A stretch of DNA of 53,054 nucleotides from positions 1 through 53,054 of the forward strand of contig JBCBRU010000003.1 in assembly GCA_039819565.1 (NCBI GenBank), in the 5' to 3' direction. The notes under the pieces were generated by a model, which ran no database searches, had not been told where the DNA came from, and worked only from the letters and a program-made list of their open reading frames with translations. The position numbers were made by a program, and so were the translations under genes. Origin of the DNA: JAHQVK01 sp039819565. Lineage in GTDB: Bacteria; Myxococcota; Kuafuiibacteriia; Kuafuiibacteriales; Kuafuiibacteriaceae. This document shows positions 44,749 through 53,044 of this stretch, piece after piece. Positions within the stretch are counted from its first letter, which is position 1, and each line of letters starts with the position of its first letter.

Positions 44749-45624
44749 ATGTCGATCTACGTTAACAAGGACACCAAGGTCGTCGTCCAGGGCATCACGG
44801 GCTCCGCCGGTTCCTTCCACGCCGGCCAGATGCTCGAGTACGGTACCCAGATCGTGGCCGGCTGCACGCCGGGCAAGGGAGGGCAGACCTTCGCCGAGCA
44901 GGTGCCGATCTTCGACACCGTTCGTGAGGCCAGAGAGAAGACGGGCTGCAACGCGTCCGTCGTTTACGTGCCTCCTCCCTTTTGCGCCGACGCCATCCTC
45001 GAGGCTCTCGAGGCCGAGATCGAGCTCATCGTGGTTATCACCGAGGGCATCCCGGTCCTCGACATGGTCAAGGTCAACGAGGTCTACCAGCGCTCGAAGA
45101 GCCGCATCATCGGCCCGAACTGCCCGGGCGTCATCACCCCCGGAGAGTGCAAGATCGGCATCATGCCCGGTCACATTCACCGGGCCGGTCCCATCGGCGT
45201 GGTCTCCCGCTCCGGTACCCTCACCTATGAGGCGGTGGGCCAGCTCAGTGCCCTCGGCATCGGGCAGTCCACCTGCGTAGGTATCGGCGGTGACCCCGTC
45301 AATGGAACTTCCCATACCGATGTCCTCGAAGCCTTCAACGCCGACCCGAACACCCACGGAGTGATCATGATCGGCGAGATCGGCGGCACCGCCGAGGAAG
45401 AGGCGGCGGATTACATCAAGCGGGAGATGAAAAAGCCCGTGGCCGGTTTCATCGCCGGGACCACCGCCCCTCCCGGCAAGCGCATGGGCCACGCTGGCGC
45501 GATCATCTCCGGAGGCAAGGGCACCGCCGGCGAGAAGATTGCTGCTCTCGAAGCGGCTGGAGTCAAAGTTGCGCCCACGCCAGCTCAGCTGGGCTCTACG
45601 CTCAAGGAAGTGATGGGAGGCTGA
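44749..45624 (+). CDS. sucD: Succinyl-CoA synthetase alpha subunit
   Basis: The 291-residue protein contains the CoA-binding 'VVQGITGSAGSFHAGQMLEY' and 'VAGCTPGKGGQTF'. It also has 'YVPPPFCADAILEALEAEI', 'IIGPNCPGVITPGECKIGIM' and the phosphorylated His in 'KRMGHAGAIISGGKGTA'. It forms the catalytic partner of SucC. GGGAG lies ahead of ATG 44749 inside sucC. A stable hairpin follows the stop (45634-45659). Confidence 0.97.
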   Translation: MSIYVNKDTKVVVQGITGSAGSFHAGQMLEYGTQIVAGCTPGKGGQTFAEQVPIFDTVREAREKTGCNASVVYVPPPFCADAILEALEAEIELIVVITEGIPVLDMVKVNEVYQRSKSRIIGPNCPGVITPGECKIGIMPGHIHRAGPIGVVSRSGTLTYEAVGQLSALGIGQSTCVGIGGDPVNGTSHTDVLEAFNADPNTHGVIMIGEIGGTAEEEAADYIKREMKKPVAGFIAGTTAPPGKRMGHAGAIISGGKGTAGEKIAALEAAGVKVAPTPAQLGSTLKEVMGG

Positions 45625-45633
45625 GCCTCTCCG

Positions 45634-45659
45634 GGGCCTCCGATTCCCTTCGGAGGCCC
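45634..45659 (+). terminator. Terminator-like hairpin after sucCD
   Basis: A perfect nine-base stem GGGCCTCCG (45634-45642) pairs with CGGAGGCCC (45651-45659) across an eight-base loop, ten bases after the sucD stop. Only a weak T-poor tail follows. Its position before an unrelated gene supports termination. Confidence 0.6.
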
Positions 45660-45704
45660 GCGCCTTGTTGCCATGCGCGCCCAGGCGTAACGTCCCGCGC
45701 GGCC

Positions 45705-46226
45705 GTGAACATCTACATGATGAAGAAGCCGAAGCGGATCAACTCCGTGTCGGTCGCGTTGGCCCTGATGGCGCTCGCCTTCCTGTACTTCCTTTGGGCT
45801 GTCGTCCCAACCCTCTGGCCGCTGTGGCAGATGTCCGGAATCATGCGCACGGCCTGCTCGGTGGCGTACTCGGAGGCGGACGATGAGGTGGTCATGCAGC
45901 GTTTGGTCAAAGACGGTCGACGCACCAAGCTCCGCATCTCGAAGGATAATTTTCTGCTCGAGCGCGTGGCCTTCACGGAGGACGAGATTCTCGCCGCTCC
46001 GGAGCGGCTCCGCGGGGTCATGTCGAAGAAGGGCAAAGAGTGTGTGCTTCGCTTTCGCTACGTGGATACCTATGCGCTCCCTCTCCTTGGACTCGAGTAT
46101 GAGCTGCCCTATGAGTCCAAGGTCACGCTGAGTCTTCAGCCCGACGAGACCGCCAACTACCTGAACGACCTCGTGTATAATTCCTGCACGTGTACGCGCA
46201 CCCGGAGCGGAGGCGCCCCACGGTGA
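45705..46226 (+). CDS. Hypothetical single-pass membrane protein
   Basis: The 173-residue protein has one membrane segment near its N-terminus ('VALALMALAFLYFLWAVVP') and a soluble domain of about 120 residues ('ACSVAYSEADDEVVMQRLVK', 'LGLEYELPYESKVTLSLQP'). I do not recognise a family. GTG 45705 is used; ATG 45717 or 45720 are possible. Its stop overlaps the pyrB start (GTGA), so it is the first gene of a tightly packed series of genes running to 50398. Confidence 0.65.
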   Translation: MNIYMMKKPKRINSVSVALALMALAFLYFLWAVVPTLWPLWQMSGIMRTACSVAYSEADDEVVMQRLVKDGRRTKLRISKDNFLLERVAFTEDEILAAPERLRGVMSKKGKECVLRFRYVDTYALPLLGLEYELPYESKVTLSLQPDETANYLNDLVYNSCTCTRTRSGGAPR

Positions 46227-47194
46227 CCGGTCCCGTCCGGCTGCGGACCCAGCGTCATCTCCTCGGGATCGAGGATCTGGACTCCGGCGAGGTTCGAAAG
46301 CTTCTGAGCCGAGCTCGAGAGCTTCGAGACCTCCCCCGACTGAGCGCCGAGCGCCCCCTCGTGGGCGTTTCCGTGGTGACCCTCTTCTACGAGAACAGCA
46401 CTCGGACGCGGGTCTCCTTCGAGATGGCGGCCCATAAGCTCGGGGCTTCCACGATCAGCGTCTCCTCATCTTCGAGCTCGGTGGCCAAAGGCGAGACCCT
46501 CTGGGATACCGGACGCACCCTGGCCGCCATGGAGCCGGGCGTGATCGTGATTCGCCACGGAAGCCCCGGCGCCTCTCTCATCTTGGCGGAAGCGATGGAG
46601 AGCGTAGGAGAGACCATCGTCGTCAACGCCGGAGACGGCGCGCACGAGCATCCCACTCAAGCCCTCCTCGACGCTCTCACCCTTCTGGATCGCCTGGAGA
46701 CGCTGGAGGGGCGCACCATCGGTATCATCGGAGACATCGCGCACTCCCGGGTGGCCCGCTCCAACGTGTTCCTGCTCAGGAAGCTCGGGGCCCGGGTTCT
46801 CCTCGGAGGACCTCGCTCCCTGGTCCCTAAGACCCTCGAGCCCCTCGGCGCGTTCATCGTCCGGGATGTCGACGAGATCATCGAGGTGGCCGACGCGGTC
46901 ATGATGCTCCGCGTCCAGTTCGAGCGGATGCTCGGTCCTCCCGCCTTTCCGAGTCTCTCCGACTACACCCGTACCTACGGCCTCACCGCCGCGAGGGCCG
47001 AGCGCATGCGTCCTCGGGCCTTCGTGATGCACCCTGGACCTATGAATCGGGGCATTGAGATCGACCCCGAGGTGGCCGATGGCCCCACCTCGGTGGTGGC
47101 GCACCAGGTCACCAACGGGGTCGCGGCGCGCATGGCGGTGCTCGAGCGCGCCATGGAGAAAGGACCCTGGGGGCCACCCGGGAGCGCACCGTGA
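46223..47194 (+). CDS. pyrB: Aspartate carbamoyltransferase catalytic subunit
   Basis: The protein of about 323 residues has the carbamoyl-phosphate site 'FYENSTRTRVSFEMAAHKL', 'HGSPGASLILAEAM' and the 'HEHPTQALLDALTLLD' motif of PyrB. The late 'MHPGPMNRGIEI' is the aspartate-site loop. It makes carbamoyl-aspartate in pyrimidine synthesis. The start is GTG 46223 with GGAGG upstream, overlapping the previous stop (GTGA). It overlaps the pyrC-like gene by GTGA at 47191. The arrangement recalls pyrBC' of Pseudomonas, where a pseudo-dihydroorotase is required for holoenzyme assembly. Confidence 0.95.
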   Translation: MTGPVRLRTQRHLLGIEDLDSGEVRKLLSRARELRDLPRLSAERPLVGVSVVTLFYENSTRTRVSFEMAAHKLGASTISVSSSSSSVAKGETLWDTGRTLAAMEPGVIVIRHGSPGASLILAEAMESVGETIVVNAGDGAHEHPTQALLDALTLLDRLETLEGRTIGIIGDIAHSRVARSNVFLLRKLGARVLLGGPRSLVPKTLEPLGAFIVRDVDEIIEVADAVMMLRVQFERMLGPPAFPSLSDYTRTYGLTAARAERMRPRAFVMHPGPMNRGIEIDPEVADGPTSVVAHQVTNGVAARMAVLERAMEKGPWGPPGSAP

Positions 47195-48492
47195 AGAGGA
47201 CCTTGATCCGCAACGTACGGCTCTTCGACCCGGGAGCCGGAATCGACGCCGACAATCGGACCGTGCTCGTGGAGGGCGCCCACGTCCGCAGCCTCGAGGC
47301 GGAGCCGGACTGGCTCGCCGACCGAGTGGTGGAGGGGGAGGGACGCCTGCTTTGCCCCGGCTTTATCGATCTCCGGTGTCACCTGGGAGAGCCGGGCTTC
47401 AAGCGGCAGGAGTCCATCGCGACCGGCGTCTCGGCGGCCGCGGCCGGGGGCTTCACGACCGTGGTCATGATGCCGACGACGGAGCCCACCATCGATCGCG
47501 TGGAGGTGGTGGAGCTCATCGTGTCCCGAGCGCGGGCGGCGGGAAGTACCCGGGTCCTCCCCGCCGGGGCGCTCTCGGTCGGTCGGGCCGGAGAGCGGCT
47601 CGCGGAAATGGGGAAACTGTCCGCAGCCGGTTGCGTGGCCTTCACGGACGGCGATCGCTCGGTGCAGGACAGCCAGCTGCTTCGCTACGCGATGGAGACG
47701 GCCTACGATCTGCGGATGCCCGTGGTCACCCACGCCGAGGACGAGTCCTTGTCCTTGGGAGGGGTGATGAACGAGGGCGAGGTGTCGGCGCGATTGGGCC
47801 TCCGCGGGGTGCCGAGCGCCGCCGAAGCCGTCGGGGTCGCCCGCGACCTCGCGATCGCGGAGCTGACCGGGGCTCGGCTCCATCTTGGGCACATCTCGAC
47901 GGTGGGAGCCGTGGATCTGATTCGGCAGGCCAAGCGCCGCGGGGTTCGGGTCACCGCCGAAGTCGCACCTCATCACCTCGTCCTGACCGACGAGGCGGCG
48001 CTGGGGTACGACACGGCCGCGAAGATCTCTCCGCCTCTGAGGACCCAAGCGGATGTGGACGCCGTCACTAAAGCGCTCGGAGACGGCACCTTGGACGCGG
48101 TCGCCACGGACCATCGAGGTCGCTCGGAACTCGAGAAGAAGGTCGAGTTCGATCAAGCCGCGTTCGGGGCCATCGGCCTCGAAACGGCATTGGGCGTGGT
48201 TCTGAGTCTCGTACGCCAGGGAAAGCTGACCCTCGAGCGAGCGATCGCGGTGCTCACCCGAGGCCCGGCTCAAACCCTCGGTCGCCAGGACCTGGGTCGG
48301 ATCGTCGAGATGGGGATGGCCGATCTCGTGTTGGTGGAGCTGGATCGTCCGTGGGTCTTCCGGCCGAGCGAGTCGCGGTCTCGCTCCCGCAATACGCCTT
48401 TCGGGGGCCAGAGCTTTCCAGGGCGCCCCGTTTGGACCATGGCGGGGGGAGAAGTCACCTTTGACATCATCGACTCGGGAGCGGGCGAGTGA
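47191..48492 (+). CDS. Dihydroorotase-like protein, probably inactive (pyrC'-type)
   Basis: This 433-residue protein follows the class I dihydroorotase fold. The metal ligands His181 ('PVVTHAED'), His234 ('LHLGHIST'), Asp153 and Asp307 ('VATDH') are kept. But the HxH motif reads Asp60-Leu-Arg62-Cys-His64, so the first metal-binding His is an Arg, and the next Arg of 'HLR' is Gly. The usual 'DHAPH' is 'DHRGR'. This is the pattern of non-catalytic PyrC' subunits that assemble with PyrB. Overlap with pyrB is four bases (GTGA). A functional PyrC should then exist elsewhere in the genome; that is inference. Confidence 0.85.
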   Translation: MKRTLIRNVRLFDPGAGIDADNRTVLVEGAHVRSLEAEPDWLADRVVEGEGRLLCPGFIDLRCHLGEPGFKRQESIATGVSAAAAGGFTTVVMMPTTEPTIDRVEVVELIVSRARAAGSTRVLPAGALSVGRAGERLAEMGKLSAAGCVAFTDGDRSVQDSQLLRYAMETAYDLRMPVVTHAEDESLSLGGVMNEGEVSARLGLRGVPSAAEAVGVARDLAIAELTGARLHLGHISTVGAVDLIRQAKRRGVRVTAEVAPHHLVLTDEAALGYDTAAKISPPLRTQADVDAVTKALGDGTLDAVATDHRGRSELEKKVEFDQAAFGAIGLETALGVVLSLVRQGKLTLERAIAVLTRGPAQTLGRQDLGRIVEMGMADLVLVELDRPWVFRPSESRSRSRNTPFGGQSFPGRPVWTMAGGEVTFDIIDSGAGE

Positions 48493-49148
48493 TGGCGGCC
48501 CGATTCTTCTTGGGAGGCTGCGGGGCTGCGCTCTTCTTGGTCGGATGTGCGCGGGGAGAGACGCCCGAGGCCGCCCTCGAGGCCTACCGGGCTGCCCTGC
48601 GGCAAGGGGATATCGAGGAGATTCGCCGCCGCTCGGACGCCGGGTTTCGTGCCGCGCATCCCCAGGCTGATCTCGAGCGATGGGCCAAGAAGAACCCACG
48701 GCTCCTGGGCGAAGCTCAGACTCGACTCGAGGCGAAGGACGAGAGTCGCGCGGTCGAGGCTCGGGTGCCCCTCGAGGGGGGCGGCGAAGCTCGGCTCGTG
48801 TGGGAGGGAGGCGCCTGGAAGGTGGCCGAAGGGGGCTGGTTGGTGGCCGAATTCGACACTCCCGAACATGCTCTAGAGACCTTCTTCTTCGCCGCCACGG
48901 GTCACCTCGGATTGCTCCGCGCGTGTCTGACGGACGAAGCCGCGAAGCGCTTCGCGAGCGACTTTGCCCTCGGTAAGCATCTCTACGCCCAGCGCTCCCG
49001 CATCTTTGCGGCCCGCGATGCGGTGGGGCCCTTGCCGCCGGGGCGGGCGCGACGAGAGGGGCGTAGGGCGTGGATCGACTACGGTTCCGGAAAGAGCGCC
49101 GAGCTCGTGCTCGAAGGCGAGCGGTGGAGAGTCGTGGATGTGGAGTGA
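48489..49148 (+). CDS. Hypothetical lipoprotein
   Basis: The 219-residue protein has a lipobox in 'AALFLVGCARGE'. Two similar halves follow; each starts with a helical 'TPEAALEAYRAALRQGD' or 'TPEHALETFFFAATG'-type segment and continues in beta sequence ending 'LVWEGGAWKVAEGG' or 'LVLEGERWRVVDVE'. This internal duplication resembles NTF2-like folds such as DUF4878. GTG 48489 overlaps the pyrC' stop; ATG 48492 is the alternative. Function is unknown. Confidence 0.7.
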   Translation: MMAARFFLGGCGAALFLVGCARGETPEAALEAYRAALRQGDIEEIRRRSDAGFRAAHPQADLERWAKKNPRLLGEAQTRLEAKDESRAVEARVPLEGGGEARLVWEGGAWKVAEGGWLVAEFDTPEHALETFFFAATGHLGLLRACLTDEAAKRFASDFALGKHLYAQRSRIFAARDAVGPLPPGRARREGRRAWIDYGSGKSAELVLEGERWRVVDVE

Positions 49149-49584
49149 GGTCCCGCGCGCTTTCCGTCTCGCGATCCTGCTCGGGGTCGCAGGGGTCGGG
49201 TGCGGCCCCGGGCCGAACGACTGGCCGTTTGGACGCCCCCGCGTGGTGCTCTTCGAGTTTCTCGAGCAACAGCCGCAGGATGCGTTGACGCTCTCTTTCG
49301 CAGCGGAGTTCGAGGACGGCGATGGAGACCTGGGGGGCGGAGTCCTGGAACTCGAGGTGCAGGGCCGAGCTGCGGAACAAGTTCCGATGTCCTCGGTGTT
49401 CTCGTCCCAGGCTCCTCCGCTCGCGCCGAACGCGACGGCCGGTCGGTTCGAGTTCTTCGTCCAGCTTCGCTCTGAGGTAGCGAGCGGGGATGAGGTCGAG
49501 ATAGGAGTTGTCCTGGAAGACGCTTCGGGAGAACGCTCGAACCGTCCGAAGATCGTGCTGGAGGCCGTGGAACCCGGTTCCTAG
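49138..49584 (+). CDS. Hypothetical small lipoprotein
   Basis: This protein of about 148 residues has a lipobox in 'LGVAGVGCGPGPND'. A single beta-sandwich-like domain follows ('LTLSFAAEFEDGDGDLGGGV', 'RFEFFVQLRSEVASGDEVEI'), resembling Ig-like or bacterial pre-peptidase folds. It overlaps the previous gene by 11 bases. No family recognised; it sits in the conserved-looking series after pyrBC'. Confidence 0.65.
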   Translation: MWSEVPRAFRLAILLGVAGVGCGPGPNDWPFGRPRVVLFEFLEQQPQDALTLSFAAEFEDGDGDLGGGVLELEVQGRAAEQVPMSSVFSSQAPPLAPNATAGRFEFFVQLRSEVASGDEVEIGVVLEDASGERSNRPKIVLEAVEPGS

Positions 49585-49595
49585 AGAGAAGGCGG

Positions 49596-50018
49596 ATGAG
49601 CAGTCGCGACGACCAGGACACCTGGCCCCCAGTCGATGCCCATGATGACCCCGACGACGAGATGTTTTCTCGTCGAGAGTCGCGGGGAAGGAGCCGGGGC
49701 GTGCCCGACTTCGTCCGGCGGGCCATCGAGAACACGGTGGGGTCGGTCCAGAGCACCGGCGCGGTGTCCAAAGAGGCAATCCACTTCTTTCTTTCCACCA
49801 CCGACAAGCGGCGGCGAGAGATCGTGCGGATGTTCGCCACTGAGGTGGGCGACTTTCTCAAGCACGCCGACATCTCCTCTGAGATCGTCAAGGTCCTGAC
49901 CAGCGTCGAAGCGGACGTGGAGTTCAAGGTTCGGTTTCGCAGGACCGACGACGGCAAGGTGGTTCCCGAAGCCGCCGCCAAGGAGCCCGCTGAGTCGCCG
50001 GACGAAGAGAAGTCGTGA
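49596..50018 (+). CDS. Hypothetical soluble protein
   Basis: The 140-residue protein starts with a charged, Asp-rich segment. A helical middle follows ('FVRRAIENTVGSVQSTGAVS', 'REIVRMFATEVGDFLKHADI') and a short beta end ('ADVEFKVRFRRTDDG'). The helical middle has the look of phasin-like or DNA/membrane-associated accessory proteins, but that is not established. ATG 49596 with GAGAGAAGG upstream. The next gene begins by GTGA overlap at its stop. Confidence 0.6.
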   Translation: MSSRDDQDTWPPVDAHDDPDDEMFSRRESRGRSRGVPDFVRRAIENTVGSVQSTGAVSKEAIHFFLSTTDKRRREIVRMFATEVGDFLKHADISSEIVKVLTSVEADVEFKVRFRRTDDGKVVPEAAAKEPAESPDEEKS

Positions 50019-50398
50019 TCGGTCGCCGCGGGGCCCTGCTGTTTCTCGTGGCGGGGGTGCTGCTCGGGGTCTGGCTGTTTCGAGACGCCCGACGGGTGAA
50101 CATCCGCTTTCCGATCGCCGGGGCGGGGCCCTGCGCGGAGGTTCTTCGCCTCGAGCTCGGCACCGCCGGGGCCGGCGGACTGAAGGTCGAGCGGACGCTT
50201 TCCTTGCGTTTGGATGGCCCTCCGCTGCCGCCGTGGTCGGTGTCTCTACGGGGCCGGGAGTGGGTGCTCCGGGGGGAGCTACGCTGTCGCTCCGGCCACG
50301 TCGAGCGCCTCGGCGAGCGACCCGTCGAAGTCCGAGACGAAGGTGAAGTCGTCGTTGACCTCGACGGTCGATGTCGGTGTGCCCGCGGTCCGGAATGA
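50015..50398 (+). CDS. Hypothetical membrane-anchored protein
   Basis: The 127-residue protein has an N-terminal membrane segment ('ALLFLVAGVLLGVWLF'). A beta-rich periplasmic domain follows ('VNIRFPIAGAGPCAEVLRLE', 'RGREWVLRGELRCRSGHVER'). It starts at GTG 50015, overlapping the previous stop. Three Cys residues in the periplasmic part could form a disulfide. No family recognised; translational coupling suggests it works with the preceding soluble protein. Confidence 0.6.
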   Translation: MIGRRGALLFLVAGVLLGVWLFRDARRVNIRFPIAGAGPCAEVLRLELGTAGAGGLKVERTLSLRLDGPPLPPWSVSLRGREWVLRGELRCRSGHVERLGERPVEVRDEGEVVVDLDGRCRCARGPE

Positions 50399-50426
50399 CC
50401 GGGGAACACCTCGGGTTCGATCGTTG

Positions 50427-51614
50427 ATGAAGCGGCCGTTGGGACCCACGGGAGGCCTCCTCCTCTTCCTCCTCGCGGTCAGCTGTCGAAGCGGGCCCGC
50501 AGAGCCGAGCTCAGCCCTCCAGCCCGGCGGCCGCTCCGACAATCCGCACCTGTTCGGACCGGAGGCCATCGAGAAGATCCTCAAGACGAGCCCGCGCACC
50601 TACCGGGTGTCGAGCGGGGAGGCGGTCGAGCCGGTGGGGGTCGTCGACATCGTACGGCGACAAGAAAAGGGCGGCTCTCGCAGAATGGACCCCTTCATCG
50701 AAGTGGACCGTAGCGAGGGCAAGGTTCGACTGCGCAGCCACCTTCCGGACGAGGACGTGGAGCCGCTGTTCTCCCAGGCGAGCGACGCCTTCGCGGCGCG
50801 CGACTTCGAGCGAGCGCGACGGCTGTACCGCGAGGCGGTCGATATCCGACCAGGATACTTCAAGAGCTATACCTATCTCGGGAACGCCCTCTATTTCCTG
50901 GCTCGCTACGCGGAAGCGCAAGAGGTCTTCGAACAGGCTCTCCGCCTGAACCCCTTCGACTATCAGGCCCATTTGTTCTTGGGAGATACGCTTCATCAGC
51001 TCGGGCACTACGACGAAGCGAAACGCTCACTGACCCACGCCTTCGTTCTCAATCGCGACAATGAGGTGGTGCAGGAGAGGTTGCGAGGCAGCCTCGCCAA
51101 GATGGGCCTGGCTCTTCGTGAGGCGCGTATCGAGCCCAAAGTGAGGGTCCTTCCGAGCATCGGTGAGGAGGTCGTTATCCAGCTCGACCGAGAGGAGGGT
51201 GAGCGTTGGTATGCTCTCGCGGCCTGTCTCGCGTGTTGGTCTTACGAGGAAGCCTGTCGGGGTCGTGCGCCCCCTGATCAGGACCCGCTGCGGATCGCGA
51301 TGTACCGTGAGTGCCTGCTCAACCAGGCGGCGTCGGTGGCGGCGCGCTCCGAGGATGGCGGGGCTGCCGCCGATGAGCGGATTCTCCTGGCCGCGATCGA
51401 GGATGGCTTCCTCGAGGCGATCGTATTTTGGGAAGTCCTGGCCAAGCGGGCGCCGGCCGTCATGCTCCTCATCCCCGAGGAGCTCCGGGGTGATGTCCTT
51501 AGATATATCGACCGCTACGTGTACGTGAGCACCCGGATGGTTGATGGCCGGTCGGTTACGCAGCCCGCGTATGCCGCGGGGTTAGGCTGGGGGTCGGCTC
51601 CGCCGTCTCGTTGA
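50427..51614 (+). CDS. TPR-repeat lipoprotein
   Basis: The 395-residue protein has a lipobox 'LFLLAVSCRSGPA' and a region with 'PEAIEKILKTSPRTYRVSSG'. Tetratricopeptide repeats at about 110-215 follow ('ARDFERARRLYREAVDIRPG', 'ARYAEAQEVFEQALRLNPFD', 'LGHYDEAKRSLTHAFVLNRD'). A Cys-containing C-terminal domain ends it ('ALAACLACWSYEEACRG'). Such lipoproteins act as envelope scaffolds; the partner here is unknown. ATG 50427 lies 28 bases after the previous gene. It precedes the thiolase gene by 32 bases. Confidence 0.8.
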   Translation: MKRPLGPTGGLLLFLLAVSCRSGPAEPSSALQPGGRSDNPHLFGPEAIEKILKTSPRTYRVSSGEAVEPVGVVDIVRRQEKGGSRRMDPFIEVDRSEGKVRLRSHLPDEDVEPLFSQASDAFAARDFERARRLYREAVDIRPGYFKSYTYLGNALYFLARYAEAQEVFEQALRLNPFDYQAHLFLGDTLHQLGHYDEAKRSLTHAFVLNRDNEVVQERLRGSLAKMGLALREARIEPKVRVLPSIGEEVVIQLDREEGERWYALAACLACWSYEEACRGRAPPDQDPLRIAMYRECLLNQAASVAARSEDGGAAADERILLAAIEDGFLEAIVFWEVLAKRAPAVMLLIPEELRGDVLRYIDRYVYVSTRMVDGRSVTQPAYAAGLGWGSAPPSR

Positions 51615-51646
51615 CATTCCGCGGAGCAAAAAAGAGGTTCGGCGCC

Positions 51647-52869
51647 ATGAGCAGCCGCGACGTCGTCGTCCTCGCCGCGAAGCGCACCGCCATTGGGTCC
51701 TTTCAGGGGGCTCTCGCTTCCCTGACGGCCCCCCAGCTCGGGGCTGCGGCCGCGAAATCTGCCCTCGAGGCCGCCAAGGTTCGACCGGAGCAGGTGGACG
51801 AGGTCTACGTGGGCTCCGTGCTCCCCGCCGGGGTCGGCCAGGCCCCTGCGAGACAGGTGGCCCTCGCGGCGGGCTGTCCCACCGATACCCCCTGCACCAC
51901 CGTAAACAAGGTCTGCGGCTCGGGACTCAAGACGGTGATGCTGGGAGCGAGCCAGATTCGGGCCGGCGAAGCGGAGGTGGTCCTCGCCGGCGGGATGGAG
52001 TCGATGTCGAACGTCCCTTACTACGTACACGGGGCGCGCGACGGGCTTCGCTTCGGGGACGCCAAGCTCGTTGACGGGATGATCAAGGACGGCCTTTGGG
52101 ACGTCTACAACGACTACCATATGGGCAATGCGGCTGAGCTCTCCACCGCGAACTCGTCCTGGGCAGCTCGGCTGATGGACATCTCGCGAGCGCAAAGCTC
52201 AGCCGCATTGCCCAGGACGAGTTCGCGGTGGAGAGCTACGCCCGTGCGCGGACCGCACAGGAGTCCGGCGCGTTTGCCGAAGAGATCGTTCCCGTCGAGG
52301 TGCCTCAGCGCAAAGGCGATCCGATCGTCGTGGACCGCGACGAGGAGCCGGGACGAGGCAAGCCCGAGCGCTTCCCCAGTCTTCGTCCCTCGTTCGACCG
52401 CGAGGGCAGTGTCACCGCCGCCAATGCGTCCTCCCTCAACGACGGGGCGGCGATGGTGGTGTTGGCCTCCCGGGCCTTCGCGGAGAAGAACGGGTTGACG
52501 CCGCTGGCCGTCTTGACGGGCCAGGGGAGCGCCGCTCAGGCCCCGGAGTGGTTCACCACCGCCCCCGCCAAGGCCATCTCCGCAACCCTCGATCGCATGA
52601 ACCTGACGGTGGGCGACATCGACCTCTTCGAGATCAACGAAGCCTTCGCCGTGGTCTCCATCGCCAACGAGCAGCTGCTGGAGCTGGACCGCAAGAAGGT
52701 CAACATTCACGGTGGGGCGGTGGCGCTAGGTCATCCTATTGGCGCCTCGGGCGCCCGTATCCTCGCGACCTTGGTGCATGCTCTGCACAAGCACGGGCTT
52801 CGTCGCGGCCTGGCCTCCCTCTGCATCGGTGGGGGCGAGGCGGTCGCAGTGGTCGTCGAGCGGGGCTAA
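51647..52869 (+). pseudogene. Acetyl-CoA acetyltransferase (thiolase), reading frame broken by an inverted block
   Basis: The N-terminal part is a standard thiolase ('VVLAAKRTAIGSFQGALASL', active Cys in 'TVNKVCGSGLKTVM', 'VVLAGGMESMSNVPYYV', 'WDVYNDYHMGNAAEL'). The frame is then lost at 52141. The C-terminal part resumes in another frame from about 52228 ('ESYARARTAQ', catalytic His in 'HGGAVALGHPIGASGARIL', second Cys in 'LCIGGGEAV'). Putting the inverted block back (bases 52141-52213) and removing the duplicated ends gives a continuous 394-residue thiolase. The gene is therefore either a recent pseudogene or a misassembly. The intact enzyme would condense two acetyl-CoA in the cytoplasm. 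ATG 51647 is chosen. Confidence 0.88.
52123..52233. repeat. Inverted 73-base block with duplicated ends inside thiolase
   Basis: Four parts are visible. L (52123-52140, 18 bases) and R (52214-52233, 20 bases) are in the correct orientation. Between them lies one inverted block (52141-52213): the reverse complement of R, then of a 35-base middle, then of L. The net gain is 38 bases. The middle occurs only in inverted form. Confidence 0.93.
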
Positions 52870-53044
52870 CCGCCCGTTGATCTGGAGCTGCATGGCGCTG
52901 TCGGCCGGTCTTTCCGTGAAACGCTCCGACCGGCTTCGCCTCTCCTCGGTCGCGTATGCCCGATACGCTCACCTCGTCGTCTAATCGTTTCACGAAAACC
53001 CTGACTCGACAGCGCCGTGCAGCTCCAAATCAACGGGCGGTTAG
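52866..53044. repeat. Nested palindromic element, copy 2
   Basis: The outer arms CTAACCGCCCGTTGAT (52866-52881) and ATCAACGGGCGGTTAG (53029-53044) pair perfectly, and GAGCTGCA and GGCGCTGTCG segments continue the stem with few mismatches. An inner stem CGTGAAACG/CGTTTCACG follows. The core shares CCGGCTTCGCCTCTC and TCGGT with copy 1, and has a hairpin GCGTA/TACGC (52952-52956 with 52964-52968) with a seven-base loop. The thiolase TAA stop lies in the left arm. The window ends ten bases later with a repeat of CCGCCCGTTG. Confidence 0.85.

Noticed and set aside
46975..49779. A 934-codon open frame on the reverse strand across pyrB, pyrC' and the lipoproteins
   Set aside because: It is extremely rich in Arg and Pro, has no motifs, and lies opposite well-recognised genes. 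It is a composition artefact.
51611..51640. A TTGACA box before thiolase as a promoter
   Set aside because: The -35-like hexamer is good, but the A-rich stretch 17 bases downstream gives no -10 match, and the gene is only 32 bases from the TPR gene, so co-transcription is as likely.
52866..53044. Integron attC site, because the element begins CTAAC and ends GTTAG around a gene stop
   Set aside because: The full RYYYAAC/GTTRRRY boxes are not met, the outer stem has no extrahelical bases, no integrase or cassette array is present, and copy 1 at 38231 shares the core but lacks these ends.
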